From Hymenobacter glacieicola (GTDB lineage Bacteria; Bacteroidota; Bacteroidia; Cytophagales; Hymenobacteraceae), in contig NZ_BMGS01000004.1 of assembly GCF_014640315.1 (NCBI RefSeq), positions 1 to 64,000 of the forward strand: DNA of 64,000 nucleotides, written 5' to 3'. The notes under the pieces are model-generated. The model searched no databases and was not told where the DNA came from. It saw only the letters and a list, made by a program, of their open reading frames with translations. Positions 16,379 to 24,781 of the stretch are shown here, in pieces. A program made the position numbers and the translations under genes. Positions within the stretch are counted from its first letter, which is position 1; each line of letters begins with the position of its first letter.

Positions 16379-17446
16379 CTAGCGCGGCGCGGCCAGTTGA
16401 GGATTCGACAAGAACGATTCGTCGGTGAGCGTTTGCAGAAAGGCGAGCAGGTCGGCCTGCTGCGGGGCCGTGAGCGGCAGGCCCCGCCGACCGTCGGGTT
16501 GCCGGAGCAACGGGTCCAGGGTCGGGGAGGCTACCACGCCGTGGTCGTAGTGGGCCAGCACCTGGGGCAGCGTGGTAAAGCGCCCGTCGTGCATGTAGGG
16601 CGCCGTGCGGGCCACGTTGCGCAGGCTGGGCACCTTGAACTTGCCCCGGTCGCGGGCCGCCCCGGTGATATGGGCCCGCCCTGAATCGGCGGCGAACGTG
16701 GCGTCCAGCCCGTTGTTGCGAAACGATTCGTCCGTGAACAAATCGGTGGCGTGGCAGCCCGCGCAACTGGCCCGAAACACCGTCAGGCCCCGCTGCTCGG
16801 CCGTGCTCCACGGGCCGCTGGCCTCCCCGCGGGCGTGGCGGTCGTAGCGGCTGTTGGCGGAGGTCAGGCTGGCCGTGAATTGGGCCAGGGCCCGCAGCAA
16901 CTGCTGCGAGGTGATGGGTCCCGCGCCGTACACCTGCGCGAACCGACGCGGATAGGCAGCATCGGCGTTCAGCTTGGCCAACACCCGGTCCAGGGTCTCG
17001 TCCATTTCCACCGGGTTGGTCAGCGGAGCCAGCGGAAACACCTCCAGATTGGCTACCCCACCGTCCCAGAGCAACGAGCGGCTCCAGCGCAGGTTCTGCA
17101 GGGCCGGCGCGTTGCGGGTGCCCAAGCGGCTGGCCACGCCGTGGCTTACGGGGTGGTCGGCGTGGGCGAAGGCCGCGAATTGTTGGTGGCAGGATCCGCA
17201 GGAAACGCTCCCGTCGCGGGAGAGGCGCGGGTCGTAGAACAGCTGCCGGCCCAGCTCGAAGGCCGCCCGGTCGGGTGGGTTCTGGTCCAGCACGTACACG
17301 GGGGGCGGGAAGTTGGCGGGCAGGGTGCTGCCCGGCACGGTTTCGGCGGGGCGCGCCGCTTCATCGGCGGGGCCACAGGCCGTCACCAGCAGCCCGGCCA
17401 GCCCCCAAGACAGCCGGGCCCTGCGTTGCAGGAGCCGCAAGTTCAT
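16379..17446 (-). CDS. MbnH-like diheme peroxidase (MauG family), lipoprotein
   Basis: 355 residues with a lipoprotein-type signal (LVTAC, Cys24) and two c-type heme sites: C83-G-S-C86-H87 (with RLFYDPRLSRDGS before it, as in diheme cytochrome c peroxidases) and C228-A-G-C231-H232. APYMHDGRFTTLPQVLAHYD near the C-terminus is the usual region of a heme ligand. In methanotrophs MbnH is such an enzyme and oxidises a Trp of its partner MbnP to kynurenine, which is needed for copper binding. It lies 8 bp after the MbnP-like gene, so it is nearly certainly coexpressed with its substrate. A general H2O2-removing cytochrome c peroxidase is the alternative. Confidence 0.85.
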   Translation of the reverse strand: MNLRLLQRRARLSWGLAGLLVTACGPADEAARPAETVPGSTLPANFPPPVYVLDQNPPDRAAFELGRQLFYDPRLSRDGSVSCGSCHQQFAAFAHADHPVSHGVASRLGTRNAPALQNLRWSRSLLWDGGVANLEVFPLAPLTNPVEMDETLDRVLAKLNADAAYPRRFAQVYGAGPITSQQLLRALAQFTASLTSANSRYDRHARGEASGPWSTAEQRGLTVFRASCAGCHATDLFTDESFRNNGLDATFAADSGRAHITGAARDRGKFKVPSLRNVARTAPYMHDGRFTTLPQVLAHYDHGVVASPTLDPLLRQPDGRRGLPLTAPQQADLLAFLQTLTDESFLSNPQLAAPR

Positions 17447-17454
17447 GCGCGGAC

Positions 17455-18246
17455 TTAGTTGGTGTGCACGTGGTCGATGCGGAACATGCCGGCCGCGTAG
17501 TTGTTGGCCACCTTCACCGACTGCGCGCCGCCCATGGTATTCGAGAGCGTGCGAAAATCGATGTTGCTGGCCGCCGTGGGCCCGTTAAACATGCCCAGTA
17601 CATTCACTTTGAGATGCACCTCGGGGGCATGGTCGGCCCGGATGTAGAGCGGGGTACCGTTGGGCAAAGCCGGCGAAACCGTACGAATGGTGTTGTTTGG
17701 CGCCCTGAATCCGCCCACGTGAAAGGTCAGGCCGCCGTTGCCGCTGGCCTGGGCGGAGCGCCCTTCCAGCTTGGTGAAGATGTAGCCCGTATTCCACGTC
17801 CAGAACATGCCGTGGCTGGGGTCGAGGGCGCCGGTTTGCGCGCCCGCCACGTTGCGGGCACTGTCTACGCCAATGGTGAAGGTGAGCTTGGTGTAGGTGC
17901 CGGCGGGTATCTGCTTCAGGGTTACTTTCTGGGTAGCAGCCTCGTTTTCCTTCACCAAGTGGTAGCTCTCCGGTTCGGCCCACTCGGTGCCGTCGGCCTT
18001 GGTTAGCTTGATGTTGGAGACGTAGTAATTGAACAAGCTCACAGTGAACGGGTTACCCGCCGCGTTGGTGTAGGTGGCAGCGTCGAGGACCAGCGCCTGA
18101 CTGCCTACTACGTGGTCAAATTCAAGGTCCATTTCGCCTACTTCCGGCGTGGGGTCATCCGTGTTGTTCTTGTCTTGACAGGAAGAAAACGAGCAGGAGG
18201 CAACGGCTAGCCCGCTGAGCAGCAGAGCAGTAGATAGAAGTTTCAT
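17455..18246 (-). CDS. MbnP-like copper-binding lipoprotein
   Basis: 263 residues with a lipoprotein signal (LAVASC, Cys18) and a single beta-rich domain. The family signature is present as DPSHGMFWTWNTGYIFTKLEG, with H145, M147, W149 and W151, and the earlier FNYYVSNIKLT and PAGTYTKLTFTIGVDS. In characterised MbnP proteins the partner MbnH converts a Trp to kynurenine and copper is then bound; which Trp here would be modified cannot be read. HVGGF, DHAPEVHLKVNVLGMF and the C-terminal IDHVHTN supply further His. It is followed at once by the diheme gene and the barrel gene. No methanobactin precursor or mbnBC lies nearby, so the module acts without methanobactin here. Confidence 0.85.
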   Translation of the reverse strand: MKLLSTALLLSGLAVASCSFSSCQDKNNTDDPTPEVGEMDLEFDHVVGSQALVLDAATYTNAAGNPFTVSLFNYYVSNIKLTKADGTEWAEPESYHLVKENEAATQKVTLKQIPAGTYTKLTFTIGVDSARNVAGAQTGALDPSHGMFWTWNTGYIFTKLEGRSAQASGNGGLTFHVGGFRAPNNTIRTVSPALPNGTPLYIRADHAPEVHLKVNVLGMFNGPTAASNIDFRTLSNTMGGAQSVKVANNYAAGMFRIDHVHTN

Positions 18247-18361
18247 GATTCCAGAAGGGTAGGGGCTGACAAAAATGATGGAACGCCGCCGCTGGCCCTC
18301 CTCTACGCAGTGGGGTGGGCCGGGCGTTCAGGGCGCGGGCATAGTCTGCGCGGCGGAAAAG

Positions 18362-18739
18362 TCAGGCCCGAACGGCTGGAGGATGAAACACGCTGTGCGC
18401 GGGAGAAAAGGCGTAGCAGGAAGCTACGCGAGAGGCAAAGCACTCGGCGGCGGGCCGCAAGGTAGCGGCGGCCGGCGGCAGAAGGTAGGGCGCGGGCGAC
18501 AGGACCTCGTACTTGATTTTGGCGTAGCCAGCGGCTTTGCTTTCGGCCTCGGTGGCCTTGCGCAGCTGCTTGGTCAGGTGGCAGCGCCCGTTGCAACGCA
18601 GCTCGGGCTTGTCCTTGTTCACGCAGAAAAGTCGCGTAATCTGTGCCCGGTGAACTTGGTAATCCACTACCTGCAACTCCCGACTAAACGTCTGGAGCAT
18701 GAGCAGCAGGCACAGAAACCAAGCAAATAAACGGTGCAC
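18362..18739 (-). CDS. Small membrane/secreted protein with CNGxCHL motif
   Basis: 125 residues from a GTG start. A hydrophobic N-terminus (LFAWFLCLLLMLQTFS) is followed by C39 in RLFCVNKDKPELRC, then C49 and C53-H54 in CNGRCHLTKQLRKA. I remember proteins with this FCVNKxKPxLxCNGxCHL pattern upstream of copper or MbnP-type genes in Bacteroidota, but no function is established. The spaced Cys/His suggest metal binding in the periplasm. It precedes the MbnP-like gene by 115 bp on the same strand, so it is probably the first gene of the cassette. The Ala/Pro-rich C-terminus is low complexity. Confidence 0.7.
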   Translation of the reverse strand: MHRLFAWFLCLLLMLQTFSRELQVVDYQVHRAQITRLFCVNKDKPELRCNGRCHLTKQLRKATEAESKAAGYAKIKYEVLSPAPYLLPPAAATLRPAAECFASRVASCYAFSPAHSVFHPPAVRA

Positions 18740-19114
18740 GGGCGGAGGTGGGTAAAAACCGAAACCGGGTCAAAAGTACGGGCTGCGGGCATATCATAGG
18801 CCCAGGCGGAGCAAAACTTATTGGCGCCCAGAAATAATTCGAGCCATTCTGCCTGGGCGCAGTTAAGTGCTGACTTGAAGAGCGTCGTGCGGAGCCGGAG
18901 GCGAAGCAGCTCGCGTGCTGAGGTTACAGTAGTCATCCTGGATCAGCAGGCGAGCTGCTCCGCATGACGGACTTATACATTCATAAACCCTAATTCTTTA
19001 CACGACTGGAATACCGTCGCTTCGCTTTCAGAAGCTAGGCTCGCCCAAATCAGCTGCGTATACTTGTATCAGGCTGATTACCAGCTTAAAATGTAATTTA
19101 TTAGAAATGACAAA
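18740..19114. other. Intergenic region with repeat and promoter
   Basis: Between the copper-type cassette (minus) and the terminator of mqo. It holds the palindromic repeat at 18884-18968 and presumably the cassette promoter just above 18740. No gene is seen. Confidence 0.5.
18884..18968. repeat. Palindromic GTCATyC repeat, copy 2
   Basis: The left arm GTCGTGCGGAGC plus GCAGCTCGCGTGCTGA pairs with the right arm TCAGCAGGCGAGCTGC plus TCCGCATGAC, with one 10-base insertion (CGGAGGCGAA) in the left arm. The second arms match at 15 of 16 bases. It belongs to a family whose other copies also begin or end GTCAT/ATGAC. Confidence 0.7.
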
Positions 19115-19145
19115 GGCCGCCCGATACGTGCATCGGGCGGCCTTG
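19115..19145 (-). terminator. Terminator of mqo
   Basis: A perfect 11-bp stem (GGCCGCCCGAT with ATCGGGCGGCC) lies 22 bases past the minus-strand stop. On that strand it is followed by TTTGTCATTT. Confidence 0.85.
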
Positions 19146-19166
19146 GCCGGGAACAGGTAGGGTAGC

Positions 19167-20690
19167 TTACTGCGCTGCCGGGGCAGCGTCAACTTTCAGG
19201 CCGAGTACGGCGCTGGTGTGGGCGCGAATTTCTTCCACCAGGGCGGGGTTGTCGTTCAACGACTGGCCAAAGGAGGGAATCATTTCGCGCAGCTTGGCTT
19301 GCCACTCCGGGGTTTGGGCTTTAGCCGGGAAGCAGCGCTGCACTAGGCCCAGCATGATGCTCACGGCCGTGGAGGCCCCGGGCGAAGCGCCCAGCAAGGC
19401 CGCAATGGAGCCGTCGGAAGCAGCTACTACCTCGGTTCCAAATTCCAAAACCCCGCCCTGCTTTTCGTCTTTTTTAATAACCTGCACGCGCTGGCCGGCA
19501 ATTTCCAGCTTCCAGTCTTCCGGCCGGGCTTCGGGCAGATACTCGCGTAGGGCCTCCAGGCGGTCTTCCGGCGACTGGCGCACCTGGTTGATGAGGTACT
19601 TGGTCAGCGGCATGTTCTTGAGGCCCGCAATAATCATGGGGCGCATGTTGCTCAGCTTCACCGACAAAGGCAAATCGAGGTAGGAGCCCTGCTTGAGAAA
19701 CTTAGTGCTGAAGCCGGCGTACGGGCCGAACAGCAGCTCCTGCTTGCCATTAATCACGCGCGTATCCAGGTGGGGCACCGACATGGGCGGGGAGCCCACG
19801 GCAGCCTTGCCGTACACTTTGGCGTGGTGCTGGGCAATAACGGCGGGGTTTACGCACTTCAGCCACTGCCCGCTTACGGGGAAACCGCCAAAGCCCGCGC
19901 CCTCCGGAATGCCCGACTTAATGAGCAGGGGTAGGGAACCGCCCCCGGCGCCAATAAACACGAACGGCGCCCGGAGTTTAATAGTGGCATCCGTGGTCAG
20001 GTCCCGGGCTTTTACGCGCCAGATGCCGTCCTCTTTCTGCCGCAGCTTTTCCACGTCGTGGTGGAAGTAGAAAGTAACGCCCGGCTTCTGCTGAAGCAGC
20101 GTGAACATGCCCCGGGTCAGGGAGCCGAAATTCACGTCGGTGCCGAGATCCATGCGCGTGGCCGCTACGAGCTGCTGCGGGTCGCGGCCGTGCATCACCA
20201 GGGGCATCCACTGCTCCATCTCCTCGCGGCTCTCCGTGTATTCCATGCCCTGAAACAAGGGCGACTGGGTGAGAGCCGCGTGGCGCTTGCGCAGAAACTC
20301 TACGTTTTTGGCGCCCCACACAAAGCTCAGGTGCGGAATGTGGTTGATGAAGCGCGTTAGCTCCTTTACGGCGTAGGTTTCGGCCAGGAAGGACCAGAAT
20401 TGCTTGGACTCCTCGAACTGCTCGGCAATTTTGATGGCCTTGCTGATGTCAACGGAGCCATCGGGCTTTTCGGGGGTATAGTTTAGCTCGCAGAAGGCCG
20501 AGTGGCCCGTGCCGGCGTTGTTCCAGGCGTCGGAGCTTTCGGCGGCGGCCACGTCGAGCCGCTCTACAATGGCAATGGTAAGGTCAGGCTGCAATTCTTT
20601 CAGCATCATGCCCAAAGTGGCGCTCATGATGCCAGCCCCTATCAGGACCACATCGGCAGACAGGGAATCAGCGGGTTCAGTAGTGCTCAT
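19167..20690 (-). CDS. mqo: Malate:quinone oxidoreductase
   Basis: 507 residues from ATG 20690 (the frame is open 42 codons further up, but that stretch is not family-like). The FAD-binding start VVLIGAGIMSATLGMMLKEL, the glutamate closing strand two (IAIVERL), and NNAGTGHSAFCELNYTPEK are diagnostic of MQO. FIGAGGGSLPLLIKSGIPEG, GFPVSGQWL and GASPGASTAVSIM also match. The enzyme oxidises L-malate to oxaloacetate at the cytosolic face of the inner membrane and passes electrons to quinone (menaquinone in this group), bypassing NAD-linked malate dehydrogenase in the TCA cycle. Full length, monocistronic, with a strong terminator. Confidence 0.96.
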   Translation of the reverse strand: MSTTEPADSLSADVVLIGAGIMSATLGMMLKELQPDLTIAIVERLDVAAAESSDAWNNAGTGHSAFCELNYTPEKPDGSVDISKAIKIAEQFEESKQFWSFLAETYAVKELTRFINHIPHLSFVWGAKNVEFLRKRHAALTQSPLFQGMEYTESREEMEQWMPLVMHGRDPQQLVAATRMDLGTDVNFGSLTRGMFTLLQQKPGVTFYFHHDVEKLRQKEDGIWRVKARDLTTDATIKLRAPFVFIGAGGGSLPLLIKSGIPEGAGFGGFPVSGQWLKCVNPAVIAQHHAKVYGKAAVGSPPMSVPHLDTRVINGKQELLFGPYAGFSTKFLKQGSYLDLPLSVKLSNMRPMIIAGLKNMPLTKYLINQVRQSPEDRLEALREYLPEARPEDWKLEIAGQRVQVIKKDEKQGGVLEFGTEVVAASDGSIAALLGASPGASTAVSIMLGLVQRCFPAKAQTPEWQAKLREMIPSFGQSLNDNPALVEEIRAHTSAVLGLKVDAAPAAQ

Positions 20691-20871
20691 GCGTATTTCG
20701 GAATAGGACTTACGAAGTACGGGGAAAGTCAGAAAAGGTGGCTTTTGTTTGCCAAGAAACTGCTCGCCCCGCTTCTGGCAGGCTGCTTTCAGCCCGCAAG
20801 GGATGGTTCGGAACATCAGCCGCCGGGCCAGCGTCCCGCTTCTGTGAGGAAGTAAAAGTAGTACTGTTCTG

Positions 20872-20985
20872 CTACGGGTGCCGCAGGTGGTACCAGATGG
20901 CCAACACCAGCGCCCCTACGGCCACAACCGCCATCAACCCGTACACAACCAGGTTCTGGCGAAACTCTATCTCATCACGTTTCAT
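20872..20985 (-). CDS. 37-residue single-pass membrane microprotein
   Basis: An ATG at 20985 opens MKRDEIEFRQ, then a hydrophobic helix (NLVVYGLMAVVAVGALVLAI), then WYHLRHP and TAG. The charged head, about 20 hydrophobic residues and basic end give an ideal single-spanning helix with the N-terminus in the cytosol. It lies upstream of mqo on the same strand, about 180 bp away. I do not recognise it. Such tiny membrane proteins are often subunits of respiratory complexes or regulators, but nothing here proves a role. Confidence 0.6.
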   Translation of the reverse strand: MKRDEIEFRQNLVVYGLMAVVAVGALVLAIWYHLRHP

Positions 20986-21121
20986 GGCTGGCCGGAAGTA
21001 ACTCGTGCCCTCAGCCTAACGGGCGAATAGGGCGGAAGTTGCCGGCCCGGCGCGCACAGGCTCCGAAAAGCGTCCGGTACCAAAAAAACCAAGGGCTTCC
21101 CTGGTTTTCGTTAAGCGGCAA

Positions 21122-21655
21122 CTAGGCGGCTTCGTGGCTCACGGCCTGCCGGGCGGCTTGGTACTGGGCCACCAGCGGGGTGCTGGCTACCACCACGGTA
21201 GCGTAGCCCTTGGGCATCTCGGTATAAAGGAGCCGCACCTGAGGGTTCGTCCATTGCTGGGCCGAGGTAGCGGCCATCTGGCTGGGGCCGTAGGTGCGCG
21301 TGAGCAGGCTGTAAATGCCCTGGCAGTTGCTGGAGCCCAGCACGCGCACCTCCACGCAGCAGAGCAGCCCTTTGTAAAAGCCGTAGCTGATGCCCGTAAC
21401 GGCGTAGCCCCCAATATTCAGGGCCTCATCGGGGCGGGTGTAATAGGTGATTTGCGAAGGCACGGAGCGCCGCTCCGGTACCAGGTGCCGAAACCGCTTC
21501 AGGGGGGCTCCCAGCCACGCCGCCCGCAAATCTGCCGCTACTTCCTTGTCGCGGAGGATGGGGGCCGTCGTCCGGGCCGGGGCGCCAGTGCCCGCCTGCA
21601 CGCCACTCGGAGCAGCACTCAACAGGGGCAGCAAAAAAAGGAGGCAGTGCTTCAT
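21122..21655 (-). CDS. Secreted protein of unknown function
   Basis: 177 residues from ATG 21655, chosen because a signal peptide starts there (MKHCLLFLLPLLSAAPSGVQA). The mature part has no motif I know. It alternates strands (QITYYTRPDEALNIGGYAV, GISYGFYKGLLCCVEVRVLG) with a Gln/Ala-rich end (LVAQYQAARQAVSHEAA), suggesting a small beta-rich periplasmic domain. The Cys pair in GLLCCVEV and the Cys in SSNCQGIY could form disulfides. Monocistronic. Composition is like its neighbours. Confidence 0.65.
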   Translation of the reverse strand: MKHCLLFLLPLLSAAPSGVQAGTGAPARTTAPILRDKEVAADLRAAWLGAPLKRFRHLVPERRSVPSQITYYTRPDEALNIGGYAVTGISYGFYKGLLCCVEVRVLGSSNCQGIYSLLTRTYGPSQMAATSAQQWTNPQVRLLYTEMPKGYATVVVASTPLVAQYQAARQAVSHEAA

Positions 21656-22117
21656 GAGCGGGCACCCAGGACAGGGCAGCTTGGTGGGCTGGATATCGAA
21701 GGGCGGAAGGTACATAAAAGTGCGGGGCAAACCCGCAGAAAATTTACTTTTTGCAATTTCGCCACTGCCCCGCCCGGCACGGCAAGTCCTGCTGCAATTA
21801 CCCCCGCCTACCCCCAGCGGAGCCGGCCAACTCCCTGACGGCCCCGGCCGCAGAAGTTAACCAATGTGCCCTCCGGCGGTTGCTCACTTAGGAAGTCAGC
21901 CACTGCGGGCGGGCAGCCACGGACTTAGCAATTGAAACAGGGGCGGGCAGCAGCAATTTGCGGCGGAGTTGCCGGCGAAGCAGCACGCTTGCTGCCACTT
22001 CCAACAATACCGCAGGCAAGGCACTCGGTAGCAGCGCGGTGTGCACGGGCTCTGCGTGACGGCCGGCCTCATTTGTTTGACTTAATCCTTACTTATCTAA
22101 CCCGTAAAGAGCGTAGC

Positions 22118-22852
22118 ATGAACCTGGCAGGAAACACAGTATTGATTACGGGCGGCGCGTCCGGTATTGGGCTGGCCCTGGTTGAGCGGTTTCAGCGGGC
22201 CGGCAGCACGGTGCTGGCCGTGGGTCGCCGCGAAGACAAACTACAGCAGGCCCGGCAGCACCTGCCAGGGCTGCTTACCCGGGTCTGCGACGTGGCTGAG
22301 GCCGCCGAGCGGGTAGCGCTGGTGGAGTGGATTAGCCGCGAGCTGCCCGGGTTGAATGTGCTGGTAAACAACGCCGGCATTCAGCGCCGCTTCCAGCTAA
22401 CGGAGGAAGAGGATTGGGAAACCCGGCGACAGGAGTTGGTAATTAACGTGGAAGCTCCCATTCACTTAACTACCCTGCTGCTGCCGCAGTTGCGCCAGCA
22501 GCCCCGGCCGGCCATTATCAACGTTACCTCGGGGCTGGCCTTTGCGCCCATGGCCCAGGCGCCTATTTACAGCGCCACCAAAGCAGCCCTGCACTCCTTC
22601 ACGCTGTCGTTGCGGCACCAGTTGGCCACTACCCCCATTCAGGTGCTGGAGATTGTACCGCCCGCGGTAAACACCGACCTGGGCGGGGCCGGCCTGCATA
22701 CCTGGGGCGTACCCGTTGATGACTTCGCCGACTCCGTGATGCAGCGCCTCGCGGCCGGCGAGCAGGAGGTCGGCTACGGCACCTCGGAAGAAATCCGGCG
22801 GGCCTCCCGGGAGCAGATAGACGCGCGCTTTACCCTGATGAATAACCGGTAG
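22118..22852 (+). CDS. Short-chain dehydrogenase (DltE-like)
   Basis: 244 residues from ATG 22118; the frame is open upstream, but the first 60 codons there are not protein-like. The Rossmann motif TGGASGIGLALVERF, LAVGRREDKL (NADPH-type basic residue), the NNAG motif in VLVNNAGIQRRF, and the catalytic Ser-Tyr-Lys in INVTSGLAFAP...PIYSATKAALH are all present. The pattern resembles the DltE/YoxD-type oxidoreductases. Substrate unknown. It is convergent with the GNAT gene, and a perfect hairpin lies between them. Confidence 0.9.
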   Translation: MNLAGNTVLITGGASGIGLALVERFQRAGSTVLAVGRREDKLQQARQHLPGLLTRVCDVAEAAERVALVEWISRELPGLNVLVNNAGIQRRFQLTEEEDWETRRQELVINVEAPIHLTTLLLPQLRQQPRPAIINVTSGLAFAPMAQAPIYSATKAALHSFTLSLRHQLATTPIQVLEIVPPAVNTDLGGAGLHTWGVPVDDFADSVMQRLAAGEQEVGYGTSEEIRRASREQIDARFTLMNNR

Positions 22853-22865
22853 AACACCTGGCAAG

Positions 22866-22925
22866 CACGCGCCAAGGGGCGCCGCATTACCGGTTTAGTG
22901 ATAATGCGGCGCCCCTTGGCGCGTG
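22866..22925. terminator. Perfect 24-bp hairpin between convergent genes
   Basis: The arms CACGCGCCAAGGGGCGCCGC(ATTA) at 22866-22889 and their exact reverse complement at 22902-22925 enclose a 12-nt loop. It is placed between the stops of the SDR gene (+) and the GNAT gene (-), as for a bidirectional terminator. T-runs are weak on both sides. Confidence 0.8.
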
Positions 22926-22939
22926 GTGTTGCCTAGTTG

Positions 22940-23494
22940 TTAAGCCGCGTCAGCGGGCAAGGGGGCGGGCAGGGCGGCCCATTCGTGGTCGAGCATGCTC
23001 ATTTCAATCAGGCTCCAGTATTCGCCCTCGTACTTAAGAATGTCGCGGGAGCAACCTTCGCGCTGCATACCGGCGCGGCTGTACGCCCGGATGGCGGCCT
23101 CGTTGAAGTCGTACACGCCCAGGTCGATGCGGTGCAGCTGCAGTTCTTCAAAGCCGAAGCGGAGCACTTCCGTGAGCATATGGCGGGCAAAGCCCTGGCC
23201 CCGGGCTTGCGGATCAATAAACACCCGACTCACGCGAGCCGAGCTGTTTTTCTGGCTGATGCCGCCCAGGGAAATATGGCCGACTACGGTTTCAGTAGCG
23301 GTGTCAATGGCTTTAAAAATGAACACGTCCGGCGACTGTAGCTCATTGGCATCCTGCACGTACCATTCCAGCTTTTCGCGGTTCAGGGGGAAGTTAAACA
23401 TGGGACCCGACCAGTTCATGAGCAGGCGCGGCGAGTCAATCCAGGCAATCAGTTGGTCGAAATCAGAAGGGGTGAAATATTCCAGACGAATCAT
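22940..23494 (-). CDS. GNAT-family N-acetyltransferase
   Basis: 184 residues. The acetyl-CoA-binding region reads VSRVFIDPQARGQGFARHML, with the Q/RxxGxG/A motif as RGQGFA; it is preceded by GHISLGGIS (beta-4) and followed by ELQLHRIDLGVYDFNEAAIRAYSRAGM, typical of the RimJ/RimL-like acetyltransferase_3 group. These acetylate protein N-termini, ribosomal proteins or small amines. The target here is unknown. Single gene. Confidence 0.88.
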   Translation of the reverse strand: MIRLEYFTPSDFDQLIAWIDSPRLLMNWSGPMFNFPLNREKLEWYVQDANELQSPDVFIFKAIDTATETVVGHISLGGISQKNSSARVSRVFIDPQARGQGFARHMLTEVLRFGFEELQLHRIDLGVYDFNEAAIRAYSRAGMQREGCSRDILKYEGEYWSLIEMSMLDHEWAALPAPLPADAA

Positions 23495-23596
23495 GTAGTG
23501 CGTAGCCGCTTACTGCTTCTGGAAATAGTACCAGAGGTAGCCGCCTAATCTACAAATATACGTCGGAAAAGCCTATTTTCACTTAATTTCGCGAAG

Positions 23597-24691
23597 TTAA
23601 TATTCGCTCGGGGCGGACGTAAATGGTTGGTCCGGGGCCTCCACCAGCGTCCGGGTTTTGGGGAGGCTTTCGGGGTAATGCTGCTGAATAAACCCGACCA
23701 GCTGCTCCCGTACCGCGCAGCGCAAATCAAAGGCCCGGCTAGAGTTGGCCGCGCTTACCAGGCACCGCAACTCCAGGGTACGTTCCTTGGAATCCGTGAC
23801 TTGCAGCACGCACACCCGCTGGTCCCAAAGCGGATGTTCCTGCACCACGCGCTGCAGTTCCGCCCGCACGGCCTCCACCGGAATAGTGTAGTCGGTGTAG
23901 AGGAACACGGTGCCCAGCAGTTGGGCCGTGGTGCGAGTCCAGTTCTGGAAGGGCTTTTCAATGAAGTAGTTAAGCGGCAGTACCAGCCGCCGCTCGTCCC
24001 AGATGCGCAGCACCACGTAGGTAAACGTAATTTCCTCCACCCGGCCCCATTCGCCTTCCACCACCAGCACGTCATCAAGCCGAATGGGCTGGGTGAAAGC
24101 AATTTGAAAGCCCGCCAGCAGGTTGCTGATGGAGCGCTGGGCCGCAAAACCGATGATGACGCTGGCAATACCAGCCGAAGTCAGCAGCCCGGTGCCAATC
24201 TTGCGCACCGTGGCGAAGTTCATCAGAATCAGGGCCGTAGCCACAAAAATGATGAGCGTAACGGCCAGCTTTTTTACGAACTGCAGCTGGGTAAACAGCT
24301 TGCGCACCCGCAAATTGTCGTCGTCGGTGAGGCGGTAGTGATGCTGCACCAGGTCCTCAATCACGTCCACGGTTTTCACCAGGCCCCAGGCGAAGGTGGC
24401 CAGCAGGGCCGTTTCCACCAGCCGGCGGGCTACCTCCAGGGCCCGGCCATCGAGGTAGGTGAGCGGGAGCAGGAAGGAAAGCACCAGAATCGGGAAAAAC
24501 CAGCCGCTGGGCCGGCTCAGATGCTGCAGCACCGACTGGGCCAGCAGGGACGGCTCGCGGCGGTGGTAGGCACTAAGTCCCCAGAAGGCCAGCCGCTTCA
24601 GCAGCCACCCCAGCAGCAAGCTACCCACCACTACGCCCACCGTGTACACCAGCAGCCGCAGCCGCTCCAGATCAGGGAAAAAATCAGCCAT
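23597..24691 (-). CDS. Small-conductance mechanosensitive channel family (MscS)
   Basis: 364 residues with four or five hydrophobic segments in the first 190 residues, the last being the pore helix region (LTSAGIASVIIGFAAQRSISNLLAGFQIAF), with Ala/Gly spacing as in MscS TM3 and the family motif GFAAQ. It continues with PIRLDDVLVVEGEWGRVEEITFTYVVLRIWDERRLVLPLNYF, the beta domain. MscS channels open on membrane tension and release solutes on osmotic downshock. The longer N-terminus (about 120 residues) places it with YbdG/YnaI-sized members. It ends a run of minus-strand single genes. Confidence 0.92.
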   Translation of the reverse strand: MADFFPDLERLRLLVYTVGVVVGSLLLGWLLKRLAFWGLSAYHRREPSLLAQSVLQHLSRPSGWFFPILVLSFLLPLTYLDGRALEVARRLVETALLATFAWGLVKTVDVIEDLVQHHYRLTDDDNLRVRKLFTQLQFVKKLAVTLIIFVATALILMNFATVRKIGTGLLTSAGIASVIIGFAAQRSISNLLAGFQIAFTQPIRLDDVLVVEGEWGRVEEITFTYVVLRIWDERRLVLPLNYFIEKPFQNWTRTTAQLLGTVFLYTDYTIPVEAVRAELQRVVQEHPLWDQRVCVLQVTDSKERTLELRCLVSAANSSRAFDLRCAVREQLVGFIQQHYPESLPKTRTLVEAPDQPFTSAPSEY

Positions 24692-24781
24692 AGCACAGGC
24701 CCCACCCGAAAGGAACGGCCGGGGCGGGGCCTTTTTCTACCCTGAACTTCCCACAAAGGTTAGCCCAGTGGGTCCGGGCGC

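Noticed and set aside
16362..16811. Upstream extension of the CDICGC barrel gene
   Set aside because: The open frame above ATG 16361 overlaps the diheme gene in another frame. The signal peptide sits at 16361, so translation starts there.
23627..24745. Long plus-strand frame opposite the MscS gene
   Set aside because: It is rich in His/Gln/Arg with no motif, and the minus strand encodes a complete MscS channel over the same bases.
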